The notes under the pieces were generated by a model. It made no database searches. It was not told the DNA's origin and saw only the letters and a program-made list of their open reading frames with translations. Below, piece by piece: positions 22,920 to 33,667 of a stretch of DNA of 64,000 nucleotides (positions are counted from its first letter, which is position 1; each line of letters starts with the position of its first letter). The translations under genes were made by a program, and so were the position numbers. This DNA comes from Nelumbo lutea (taxonomy: Eukaryota; Streptophyta; Magnoliopsida; Proteales; Nelumbonaceae), in assembly GCA_022828595.1 (NCBI GenBank), contig JAKGHH010000008.1:22126378-22190377 (forward strand), written 5' to 3'.

Positions 22920-23479
22920 TTAAACTGCATGCGATTGCTCAATACGTGGATTGATGCTGTGATTGCTATGGATCGATCATTGATCTTTATATTTTAAATA
23001 AAGACAGGGCTACCAGATTTAACAGTCCACCTTAAGTTGTAGTGTTTTAGATCTCTAGTTTGCTACTGTGTCTCCTGCCCTGTGTGCTTTAGTATTTGGT
23101 CTTTAGTCTGTTTGTGTTCCTTCACTTTTCAGTTAGTTGTTATTGCTGTCATTTTAATTTGCTGGTTTAATGAAATATCAATAAAGGAAGTACTTTTGAA
23201 AAAACTAATTAAACCTCCCTTGAGGCTTATGCTTTATACTAAAACCTTTCCTTAATTTGTTTTCGAAAAGTACTAATTAATTAACAACTCCATCTCCTAT
23301 CAAATATTGTTTTAACTGTTATGTCTAAGGGAGGAATTAAAAGGAAAAATATATACCCTTAACAGAAAGACAGAGAGAGACAGAGTCTAGTTCAAACACA
23401 ATGAATTAATCTGAATTTCCTCCTCAAATTAAGAATGGTCGCTCGTACCCACCTCACAGCACTTGAAGCATTAATTCAT

Positions 23480-23720
23480 GCTTGAGTGCATTCCGTGAAA
23501 TAATTCTTTTGCTTCCAAGTTTGACACAACTGTTGCAAGAGGCCACTTGGGTAATGGTAGAGACTTGAAATTAGGTAATGAGGGTCAACCGAGGTCTTGC
23601 ATGTTTTTGCATTTGGAGCACCGGCCCAAATATCAGAAAATCTTCAACAGTTCATCAATCTTCAAGTGTCCCGAGGGAATAATATTAAAAGGTCTCTGGT
23701 TCACCATCTCAGCAAATTGC
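23480..23720 (-). pseudogene. Fragment of an unidentified gene, copy 2
   Basis: The region resembles 4240-4357 and 51090-51260: shared words include CTTCAAGTGTCCCGAGGGAA, close to CTTCAAGAGTCCAGAGGGAA at 51219, and GTCTCTGGTTCAC. It lies just after chitinase-like gene A2, as copy 1 lies after A1. It is more diverged than the other two copies. On the minus strand open pieces exist but are interrupted. The protein is not recognised. Confidence 0.5.
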
Positions 23721-24514
23721 AAATTAATATATATAACCCACAGACCAGACATGAACAAGGGTAGAGTAACAATTTACATCATTGTAATTAGAAAAGCTTC
23801 GCTTGTTTTCCAACATCTTACGAACAAGTATTCCAAAGGAGCTTATTGGTACGTAATCTGCTGATGAATTTAATGGAATTGGCTTTGTTTTCCAACAAAC
23901 ATAGGGCTTTCGATTCCAAATCTTCAAGAACTAGCCATGTCTAACTGGGAATCGTCTTAGAGGACCAGTACCTGTTTCTCTCACAAATGCTTCCCAGTTA
24001 ACTGTTCTTGATCTGAGCAGTAATTGATCTCTTCAACGTACCAATCGCAGCAAAGATTATAAATTTTGAACCCTGTAGTGCATGCGCATGCACCAAAACC
24101 AACTCAAACCTTGGGTTGGGTAAGGTTGAAGTTCAAGTTAGGGTTAGGGTGAGTTGATTTCGTACGAAGTCCGATTCAGATCCGGCTTAACTTCGGGTTG
24201 GGTCAAATTAAAATCGAGGCATTGATCATATTTGAATATACGGAAACATTCTTTCCAAAAAAAGCCTGTCTTTGATTTATGTATGTGAATACATATATAT
24301 GTATTGTATTTGTCCATCAATCTGTCTATTAGGCAAAATTTTTATAAAGTATGATAGTTATGTCCTTTTTACATATATTAATACCAAAACTGAATTGACC
24401 TCAATATCGAAAAAATAAAAGCTTTTGGCAAGAGAAAGTAGTGAAGTCTGGCCAACCCATGTGGATGCAATATGGCTTCAGCAACCTACTGGGTCAATTA
24501 GAAAGAGTTGGGTT
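23721..24514. other. Noncoding spacer
   Basis: AT-rich sequence with no recognisable gene, RNA or transposon end. Confidence 0.4.
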
Positions 24515-25140
24515 CACTACAAGAAAATCAGTCAAAGGCGGCGATTTAGAGCCGACGGTCTTAATGACCGCTGCCATAGTAATATCTGAGGTGGTGGTCT
24601 CCTAAAGACCGCCGCTACATCAGTTTTAGAAGCTAACGCGGCAGCCCATAAGAATCTGTTTGGTAGATTTTTCAACCGGCCAGATTTAAACCGGTTTAAT
24701 GTTAAATGAATGATATAGGATAAACGCGGGGAGGCAAAAAATTTCTTTCCCTGTCGCGTAGTTTCTGCAAGACAAAGGTTCATTTGAAATCATTGTTCAT
24801 GGAGAAGTTGGGTAAGAAGGGGAAAGATGCCTTTGTGCGACTGAAGGGGAAACTTCTTTATGCCAGGGTAGGAGCTCCGATGTTACACTCTTAGGCTTCT
24901 TTGGCCTCACAACTGCCAGAGTTTGTTCACCGACATCTGGTGGCCAAGAATGAGCAGGAGACAAGTGCTCACTTGCGACTAAGGTAGTGCTTGTACTTTG
25001 CCAGATACTACCAACAGCATTTGCTTGCTCTGTTGAACCATGCATAGGAAAACTAACTTTCAGAAGGTTTTCCAAAGAAGAACTGCTGGGTAGCACTCTT
25101 TGCAGTCCTCCGTGCATCATTCATTTGGCAGCATCTGCCC
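24515..25140. mobile_element. CACTA left terminus carrying a gene-like fragment
   Basis: CACTACAAGAAAATCAG (24515-24531) is a CACTA terminus. It is followed by GGCGGCG, GACCGCTGCC and GACCGCCGC subterminal words to about 24640. Inside, the minus strand (25120-24797) is open for 107 codons and includes VVRPKKPKSVTSELLPWHKE, which looks like part of a plant nuclear protein that I cannot name. No right end was found downstream. The subterminal motif is like that of the right terminus at 17170. Confidence 0.55.
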
Positions 25141-25437
25141 GTTTTTGATGGTTTCGTATTGCTCAAACCAGGAGGGTGCCATCTGCGGGCTAACCTGAGA
25201 ATGTTCTGTTCTTGAAGATGCTATACTGAGATGGCTAGAATGGTTTTGAGAATCATATCTACCGAATGCAACCATTTGGTAAGAACTTTTACAAATTTAC
25301 AAATTTATTTCATTTACATTAAATGTCTTATTTCTTACTGTATAAATTTATTTATTAGTTTCTTTAATAATAAATTATGTTTGACCAACAAAAGCTTAAA
25401 TATAATGACCAAAAGCAATTTTTGTTCTGCTTTACAG

Positions 25438-26870
25438 TGATTTTACACGTAATTACCTCAACAGAACAGTACCAGTTGAATGGGCTTCTATGAAGAACAT
25501 ACAACTTATGTAAGATATCATTTTGTTTAGAAATCAGAGTTAGCTTTTGATTATTTATCTACCAATTAATTGACAATTGTTCTATTCATATAGATCTCTT
25601 GTTGGGAACTGCATATCAGGGGAAATTCCAAAAGAAATAGGAAAAATGGCCAATCTCACATACCTGTGAGTTTTGAGTCTTTTTTCTTGTAAATTTATTT
25701 ATTTATTTTTATTTAAGTCCACTTAAATAGGTTATGTTTCAAGAATCCTGTATTGATTCTTAGAGTATCTCAAATTAAAAGAAATTTAAATTTATAGGAG
25801 CCTTGAAGCCAATTAACTTTCTGGAGCTATTCCCCCGGAGCTTGGGGATCTAATCAAATTAAAGAATTTGTAAGATATGTTATTATCATATCTATCTTTT
25901 ATTATGTTTGTGCTTACATCTTTTTCTTTATAACAAAAATCTTCATTTACTCTATGGTTCAGTTTAATAACTTTTTTTGTGATTGCAAGTCACTTTCATC
26001 CAATAACTTTTCAGGAACTTTGCCATCAAAACAAGTTTTTAGTTTCAAACAAGGTTGAAATTATCTGTAATACTAATTTTTCTTTCCTTTTAATTTGTTC
26101 TTGTTGTTCCAAGAAACTTGTTTCGAAGCATGAAACCTAACTGGTAAGTTTGTTTTTTCTTTGAAGTTTAATTATTGTTAGATTCTATAAATAACTACAA
26201 CAACAGAAGGTTTCTAATTCTAAGAGGTAAGAGCAGTACGTGATTCCTCATTGTCATTGAAGGGAATATAGCCAAGCTTTTATTGGCTTATCTGCCCTTG
26301 CCTAGGGTAATTAATGAATTTGAAGGGTTAGGGCCAATCCAATAGTGTTGAATTGGTCATGAGGCATCCCTTGAGGTGCAAGTTACATGTTGCACCAATG
26401 GGTCCCATGTGCACCCAGCTGTGACTAGCCCCACAAACTCACTTACTAGGTTTAACATTGCCAACTATATATGAAAGTTTTTGCTTCTTTCTCCTAAATA
26501 TAATTCTATAGCCAAGGTTCAAGTTATGACTTACAGTTGGTAAAGAAATCTCTTTGTCTTATTGTGTGAATATTGCATAGTTTATCACTTAGAGAAAAAA
26601 CGATATTTTGCTTTAGTTTTTATTATTGATATTTATCAACATTTATATACCATGCTGGTTATTTGCAAATTGGTCCTCATTACATATAAACTGTAGAGGG
26701 CCTGAGGTAACAATTGATGATGGAAACAAATATGAAGGAGATGAAAATGTAGGTGGTGCTACAAAATCATATTTTGCAGATGAACGTTGGGGATCTAGTA
26801 GCACTGGAAATTTCATAGATGACAACAAAGAGGCAGATAATTTCATTGTTACAAACTATATGAGTTGGCT
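25438..26870 (+). pseudogene. LRR-malectin receptor-like kinase (LRR-VIII type) pseudogene
   Basis: Exons of a cell-surface LRR receptor kinase are laid out with introns. Three consecutive LRR exons are exactly 72 bp each, 24 residues, with AG and GT borders: 25438-25509 (RNYLNRTVPVEWASMKN), 25594-25665 (GNCISGEIPKEIGKMANLTY) and 25798-25869 (LSGAIPPELGDLIKLKN). A partial fourth starts at 25990 (SLSSNNFSGTLPS). The third has TAA at 25814-25816 where the family has Gln. A malectin-like exon follows (about 26665-26860: CRGPEVTIDDGNKYEGDENV, then SSTGNFIDD). Upstream LRRs, membrane segment and kinase are not seen, although intron-like sequence continues. It is a 5'- and 3'-incomplete pseudogene. 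Confidence 0.8.
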
Positions 26871-27060
26871 ACCTAAATCCTGCCCATGTCCTTTTCTTAC
26901 CACTTTAAGCCAAGTCCTTTTTGGCCTGCCCCTAGCTCTTTTAGCCCCTAAAACTTGTAAGAAATCACTTCTTACAACTGCTGTACATGGTCTTCTTTGC
27001 AGATGTATCAATGTTAACTGCTCTGAAAACCTTTTTGATTGGGATGAGAAAGTCTCCTAG

Positions 27061-28769
27061 TTCCCTACTTTTTCTTTTTGGAGCATTAACAACCCTGATT
27101 AGTGCTCCTAATAATTAGGTTATAGTAGGATCACATACTTGATGGACCATGTCGAGAAGCCTCTATTTGATACCATGTTTTTAATTGCTTTGTTTCCTAG
27201 TATGAACTTCTATTATAGCTTGGGCCAAATTATTTATTTTGCTCCAATTACCAGGGAAAATTATTGACATGGGAATTTTAAAATTTCTAGTGAAATGACA
27301 TTTACAGTTTCACACATTCAATGGCCTTTTTTCTACTGTGTTTTTATTGTTAGAAAGCTCCATCAAAGACTAAAATAGTGTTTTCTTTTATTTTTTATTT
27401 TTTATTTTTTTGTGTTTTTGTATAAAGGCAGAGTACATTTTCATATCTTTTATTTTTTTCATTTTATGTTTATTTATTTAATAATTTATTCATTTGGTTT
27501 TCAGACAAAATGGTTTTCATCTGGAAAGGTAAGTTCCCATGGAAATAGAGGCTAATGGGCCAAGTCAAAATTTCCATACTTTCATCTAACATCCTTTAAC
27601 TTACCATGGTTATGTTTGTTGGTTGTTCTGAGCATTGCATTCAAATGTATCATGTTTGCTAGATATAAGCCCTCTTGCAATTAGGAGTTAATGGGTTGTT
27701 TTGTATGCACCTACGTGGATGCACACCCAAAATATTGTAATTGGGAGCTGAACCTTGAAATTATAGTGTCATGCCATGAATTTCCCTTTAGCCTTCTGGC
27801 CATATATTATTAAGAGTTGGGGACATAATAATAAATCTTTGTATTTACTTGTCAATTTGCAATGGTATTAACTTGAAGACAAAGCCAAACTACTAGTATT
27901 AACTTGAACCCAGTATAAGGGCATGGTGTTTTGTTTTATTATCTTGAAAATGATTATTATTATAGATATAGCATTTCCTACTGCAGCTTCAAATACAGCC
28001 TCTACATGACAATCTTTCTAAGTTCTTTCCCTTTTCATTACAATTTACAAAGAATTTGCGTGCATAAATTTTTTAAACTCAGAAAGGAACTATTGTACCC
28101 CAAAATAATGTTCAAATGAAGCTTAATTTTTAACTGCTGATAACCACCTCCCTATTAATTATTTCCCTAGCTAACCGCCTAAAACTATATACATGTGGGT
28201 ATATTCCAGTCAACTAACCAACCCTCAAATTTAATTGCCCAAAAATTGAAAAAAAAAAAGAAAAGATATTTTGGCCCAAATTAACCATTATATTTCCTAA
28301 CTTGGGGTTGAGGGGACTACTCTTTAAATATACCCGCTAGCCTCCACTCCCCTAAAGTTTATATGGGGTCAGACCCACATGATCACTTCCATTTTCAAGT
28401 TAAACTTCTTCACCAAAAAAATCTTTTTCCCATCTATGACCCAAAGTCACAAACTCATATTTTGGATTTATTATGGTGGCCATTAGGTTTTTTTTTTTTT
28501 TTGGTTAGTTATGGTGGCCATTCTTATTCTGGAATTCATAAATCTAGAAGCTGCAAACTTCAAGACTTCCATTACTTTTATATTGTTAGTTGGAACAACC
28601 TCTTACTCCCACCTTTGATCAGTTTTCTTTCATCTGTTATTGCATTGGTCATGTTTTTAAATCCTTGTGCTTTGAAACGAATAATGCAGCTGTGGACATG
28701 TGTTTAACATTTGTATTTACTTAGTAGTCATTTGTTGATAATAGATGAAATGATACTTAGCCTTTTTGG
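27061..28769. other. Noncoding region
   Basis: Low-complexity AT-rich sequence (for example TTTTATTTTTTATTTTT near 27385) and short open frames with no family resemblance. Part may be intron of the preceding kinase relic. Confidence 0.4.
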
Positions 28770-28869
28770 TATGATGTATGACAGTGGTGTGTTACAAAGT
28801 GAGTTCCTCAATGAACCAAGATGTAACTTTGAAGATCGTGAAGCAGCAATAAATCTAAGAGAGGTGTAG

Positions 28870-30188
28870 AGAACACTGATGTGGGCCCCACAGCTGTGGT
28901 CCCCACTGTGTTCGTATGACAGTACATGTAATCTTTGTTAGTTATGTCAGTGTTAGTTGGTAGTTATTTTAGACAGCTTGCTATTTCTGTTTATTATTGT
29001 TTTATTTGCCATGTAAGCATTAAGGGCAGTTCTGCCCTTTCCTACAATTAGTGAACATAACATATAAATATTGAGAGAGTGGCGTCGACTGATTCATTTG
29101 ATCTGTCCATCCTTTTGAAAACCCTTGTGTACTTCTGCTTTCTTCTTCTTCTTCTCCCTCTTTCCTTCTACTTTTCTCAATCTGAAATCTTTTGGAATCC
29201 AAGACTGATTGTAGTCTTGATCGACTACTTAGTATCAGAGCCTATCTAGGGTTTCTCATGTGTGTCTAGTCTAGCCGACCACATGAGAACTGTCTAGGGC
29301 TGGAAGCTTACAAAGGACTGTTCGTTGGCTGATTCTTGGAGGTTACCAGAAAGGTTTACCAGTTGTCCGAAGGCTTGTAGAGGCTTGGAGAGTATTTTGG
29401 TAATCAGGAAGAATTAGAGAAGGTTAGGGTTCAGGCCACAATTGAAGGTAGCGATCAAAGTTTTCTAGGTAAGTTTTTATTTTTCCCTTGAGATTGCTAT
29501 CAGTCAAGATAAGTTGGACCTATCTAGGAGGAGCGGCCGAACTCTCCTTTATTTTCTTAGAGGTGATCAATTTTTTTTTTAGGGTTTGGCATTAACCCTA
29601 CGGCCAGACTTGATTGTGAATCCTTTGGAAGGTGCGGCTGAGCACTGTTTATGTTCTCACAAAGGTCTTCCTAACCCTACGATTAAAACTATAATTCTGC
29701 TTCAGCATTACAGGTTGTTTTCTAAGTGGTTTCTATACCTGTTTCGGCTTCCGAGCCTGTTTTGGGGGTGAGAACTGTTATTGGACTGATTATATTCTGA
29801 CTGTCGATTGGTTTTAGATCAGATCTGAACTGATTTCATACAGATTTCTGACTATGATCAGTTATTTAAGTGTTGTTTTCCATTGTAGTAGCCCTAATAG
29901 TTCTTAATTATTAATTCTTAACCAAGAATGGAATTCAAAAATCAGGGGGAAGGTGTCTTTGGGAACAACAGTTCTAGTAACATGTCTGAGACTGTGTTTC
30001 AGATTACAATTGTGAGATTTGATGGATCCAATTACTTGGAATGGGCCCAATCGGCCATGATGACTATTGGGGAAAGGGGAAAACTTAGCTACCTATTGGG
30101 AGATGTGAAAGAACCTTCCAATGAGAACCCAATGTATACCAAGTGGGTTCAGGAGAATTACTTGGTTATGACATGACTGTGCAACTCT
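28870..30188 (+). mobile_element. Truncated Copia retrotransposon: LTR, PBS and start of gag
   Basis: A TATA-bearing LTR-like segment (CATATAAATA near 29060) ends just before a PBS, TAGTATCAGAGCC (29230-29242), complementary to initiator tRNA-Met as in Copia elements. About 690 bases of leader follow. Gag begins at the ATG 29928-29930 and reads VRFDGSNYLEWAQSAMM and YLLGDVKEPSNENPMYTKWV, typical of Copia gag. A TGA at 30174-30176 replaces a Trp expected in this family. Gag stops at about 30188, where the SDH1-linked block is joined. The outer LTR border is uncertain. Confidence 0.75.
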
Positions 30189-30228
30189 ATGCATCCATAA
30201 ACCAGTTTAGCTTTCATCATCTACACAG

Positions 30229-30258
30229 TTTTCCGTACTCAGGAAACATTAGAAGAAG
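30229..30258 (+). pseudogene. SDH1 exon remnant (30 bp)
   Basis: Between an ACACAG acceptor and a GTATTC donor lie 30 bases that read FRTQETLEEG, a conserved segment of the succinate dehydrogenase flavoprotein subunit. It follows, across an intron, the exon kept at 13665-13823, whose terminal bases CCATAAACCAG are also at 30190-30200. This copy therefore preserves a part of the captured gene that the copy at 13837 has lost. Confidence 0.7.
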
Positions 30259-30470
30259 GTATTCCAATAAAGTCTTTACTTTCATTTTATTAACTTATTT
30301 ATGACCTTAAATTTTGCTATCTAAAATGAACAAGCAATTAATGCATTCTGATCATTTCCACCTTTTTTTAATGGTCTTTCAAATGTTACTGGAGAGCCCA
30401 CTTGGTCTCCCTTTTGTCTCACTGAAAGTGCAAATTGGCCTATGAGTGGTGATTTCAAAAAAGGGAGGCC

Positions 30471-31758
30471 ATCTCATATGAAGTGGAAGACAGGCAAGAG
30501 CCAATACAGAAGATCTTTTCCCTGCATTACAACATATAACATGATCACTTGTGTTTATTAGGATTTGTTGTGAAGACTTTAAGAGTTGGATGACTATAAT
30601 ACAAATCCTTGTCTGGGGCTTCTCATATCTTCCCCCGAACCAGATTCTGTAAGATTTGGAGAACTTTCCTTTGATTTGAATGTTGTTGCTTTGACATGGT
30701 ATGTTGATATGTGGTACTATATTTGCAATCTTGTTGTCATCAGAGACAACTTGGTGTGGTTGATGTCTTAGTCTTAGAAAGTTTAGAACCCAAGTTCCAA
30801 ACTTAACCACACACTTTGTACTGGAGCCCTGAAAAAGTTTTAAACTAAAACGGGGAGGGTTCCTGACTTCCTGGTGGAGAGGAATGAAAGATTAAAAGTG
30901 GTGGTGGGCGGTGGCGGTGGAGAGCAGTTGGGGATCACAAGAGGTTAATGGCATTGATCAGGATCACATGTTAATTCCATTTTGTGAGAAGCCACTTAAA
31001 AAGCAGCTGAGAAATCTATTTAATGTGAGGATAATAAGATGATTCCTATTACTTATGTTTGCTTAATACAAACATCCTTTCATTCTATATTATCATAAGG
31101 GTTAATAGAATGCCATCATATTATTTTTGGAAATTCTCATAAATCCAAAAATACACTGATATTACCAATTTAGAGTTTTGCAAGATCAAAATGCCTTTAT
31201 GCTATTTGGGTCCATAAATAGGATAATCATGTTTGGAGAAAATGTAGAAAGTCCAAAAAGTCTATAAAAGGAGTAGAGATCAATTTTTACAAGAAAAATA
31301 AAGGAAGAAAGAAATAGTGGGAAGCTAAGTTTAATGATCAATTATTATTAATAAAATATTGTTTTTATTTTCTGTTTGAACCAAAAATACAATTTTATTT
31401 TTTATGAAAACAAATTGGTATTCTGAGTTTCAACCCTAGTCTTGTTTGAAGAGAGGCTACAGTTGAAAATGGGGATCTAGATGTGATAATTGGAATTTGT
31501 AGAATCTATATATTTGGGCATTGGTATTTTTCAAAACTTAAATTTGATAGAAAGATCTTTTAATTTTGTCATTTATGGGAAGGATTTTCTTGTCATTATA
31601 CATTTCTACTTTGGACCATTGACACATATATTCTTATCTTATATCAATGGACTAGATATTGACTTAATCCAACCCAATTCAATATAATTGTGTTACGGAT
31701 GGACCAGGTCCAATCCAATCTAATAAATATTTTGGACTAGATTGGTCCAATCCAATAA
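30471..31758. repeat. Dispersed 1.29-kb block, copy 2
   Basis: Sister of 13837-15124 at an offset of 16634 bases. Substitutions are scattered over its whole length and no indel shifts the alignment overall. It lies between the truncated Copia gag and the chitinase pseudogene promoter. Confidence 0.9.
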
Positions 31759-32248
31759 CTATTAACAAGCATAGGTATCTTTTGTTTCAATCTTATTTTG
31801 ATATTAAATAACTTTAAACGATAATTTAAAATTAGTTATTATTTATTTCTTTTTCTTTGAACAAATTGAAACCTTACAATTACTTTTCGGTATCATGAAT
31901 TTTCCATAAAGAAACTAAGAGACAAATCATGGTTAGATGTAATCAATAAAGTATACAACATACAAAATTAAAAAAAAAAAAAAAAGAAAGTCTTACACGA
32001 ATGGGGACAAATCTAGAGTAGTTATCAGGAACATCTTCGAAGTTATTATACCTAATTAATCATCTGGATGATGGAAACTTCTCAATAACATGCATTAATT
32101 TAAGTTTTGCCAATAATCAAGGACAAAACGTGTTTATTGGCCGAAGCGTATACATAAACCTCAATAGGCAATGGAATCATGACATAGATGGAGTTTTCTC
32201 CTTCAAGTTCAAAATTCCAACAACAATTGAGATATAAAAAACCTTTTC

Positions 32249-32292
<44 letters not shown>
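32249..32292. repeat. (AAT)n microsatellite
   Basis: About 15 uninterrupted AAT units inside the diverged chitinase pseudogene promoter; the intact copies at 1700-1900 lack it. Confidence 0.95.
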
Positions 32293-32293
<1 letters not shown>

Positions 32294-32877
32294 CCCTATT
32301 GGTCAACATGTGTGCTGCCATCGACTAACACTTCCATCAACAATAAAAAGTAAGTAAACTATGGCTATGTTTGGAACCAATATCGTTTTTTAAATAAATG
32401 ATTTGTTATATTTTTTTTTGGGACTATTGCTGGTTTTTGCCACAATGGCATTTTTCAATGCCACAGCATGCATTAGCATATTGATGCTTGCAAAAGAAAA
32501 AAAAAATGAGGTATTGCTGACATGGCGCTGCTTTTTAAAGAATACAATATCGGTTCTTCTGACTGATTGGAATTTTGAATTAAAATATAACAAAACAAAT
32601 ATTAGAAAATGCACCTACCAGCCTTCTTTTGTTTTCTTTGTAACTAAGGCTCCATTTGGTAGGGGTACAAATACAATTATGTAGAGTGCAAAATCTAATA
32701 TTTTTGTATTATTTTGTATGTATTTATACAGTATATATTTATATTTATACTCTTTTGCGTGACTTGATTTTTTATCTATAAATATGTTCATTCTAAAAGG
32801 CATTCTATCCAGACACATCCCTTTCTGGCTTCGAAAGAAAAAAACAAAAAGAAAGACTCTCCCTTTCCTCTTCTGTG

Positions 32878-33266
32878 TAGGGGTGCTCACCGTTTGGTTA
32901 ACCAAACCGTGGGCCTTTTGTTTTAACCGAATTGGTATTACCGGTTTTTGGAAAAATCGGTAACTGAAACCGAATTGAAGACAATCAGTTAACCAGTTGA
33001 TCGGTTTAGTTTATCGGTTTTTTAATTTTTACAATATATATTATAAATATATATATATATATATAAATATATAATAAAAAATATAAATATATATTATATA
33101 TAATGCATATTTATTAATTTATAATTAATAAAATATATAAAATATGTATAATATACATAAATATATATAAAATATATAGAAATATATGTATACTGATTTA
33201 TTTGTTAACCGATTTTTCAGTTTGGTTTTGGTCGGTTCACTTTTTAGTTTTTTTTGCTCACCCCTA
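32878..33266. mobile_element. MITE (hAT-like) in the chitinase pseudogene leader
   Basis: Begins TAGGGGTGCTCAC and ends GCTCACCCCTA, imperfect terminal inverted repeats of the TAGGGGTG kind common in plant hAT-type MITEs. The interior has GGTTTGGTTAACC words and an AT-rich core (33030-33180). It separates leader sequence from coding sequence that are contiguous in A1. A clear 8-bp target duplication is not visible (CTTCTGTG versus CCGTGTTC). Confidence 0.65.
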
Positions 33267-33667
33267 CCGTGTTCTCCACCTTCGGCTTCATTCAATGGCA
33301 GTGGTTAAGGCTGGCTACTGGCTCTCAGACAATAGAATCCCGGTTTCTGACATTAGTGCATCTTTGATTACACATCTCTTCTACGCATCGCTGACCTAGA
33401 CCCAGTAAATCATTACACATCTCTTCCAAACTGAGCCTTAGATTTACCATTGGTGGAGATAACACCTCGGCCACCTATTTTTCTTCCATGGCAAGAGATG
33501 CCACTTCTCGGAAGGCATTCATTGATTCTTCCATAAAAATTGCTCAATCACATGGCTTCGATGGGCTCAACCTTGACTGGGATTTCCTCAAAACCGAAAC
33601 TGATGATATGACTAACCTGAGTCTTCTTTTGAAGGAGTAGAGAGGTGACGTGGTTGGATCCTTAACA

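Larger units (their letters stand above)
19543..23451. repeat. Right copy of the 3.9-kb duplication
   Basis: This copy matches 1-3908 (offset 19542, then 19543 after an extra A in the run near 19650). The match begins within a GGGCTGGGCC-rich stretch and continues through the PPR relic, promoter and gene A2. Identity falls sharply after about 23335 and ends at 23451. Confidence 0.95.
31960..33643 (+). pseudogene. Chitinase-like pseudogene of A type, with promoter
   Basis: Upstream DNA (about 31980-32110 and 32560-32877) is homologous to the A1 promoter, including TATAAATATG and the following leader. A MITE (32878-33266) splits the leader. Coding sequence starts at ATG 33295 (MAVVKAGYWL) and follows exon 1, but has a frameshift and a stop at 33397-33399, a deletion of about 60 bases near 33410-33450, and a TAG at 33638-33640. 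At 33643 it is cut by Copia sequence and the rest of the gene is missing. The catalytic region reads DGLNLDWDF, with Asp at the Glu position. Confidence 0.9.

Noticed and set aside
29230..29242. tRNA-like match
   Set aside because: It is only the primer-binding complement of initiator tRNA-Met; no cloverleaf surrounds it. I found no tRNA or rRNA gene in the window.
33040..33190. AT tract as promoter
   Set aside because: It is the core of the MITE; TATA words there are low complexity.
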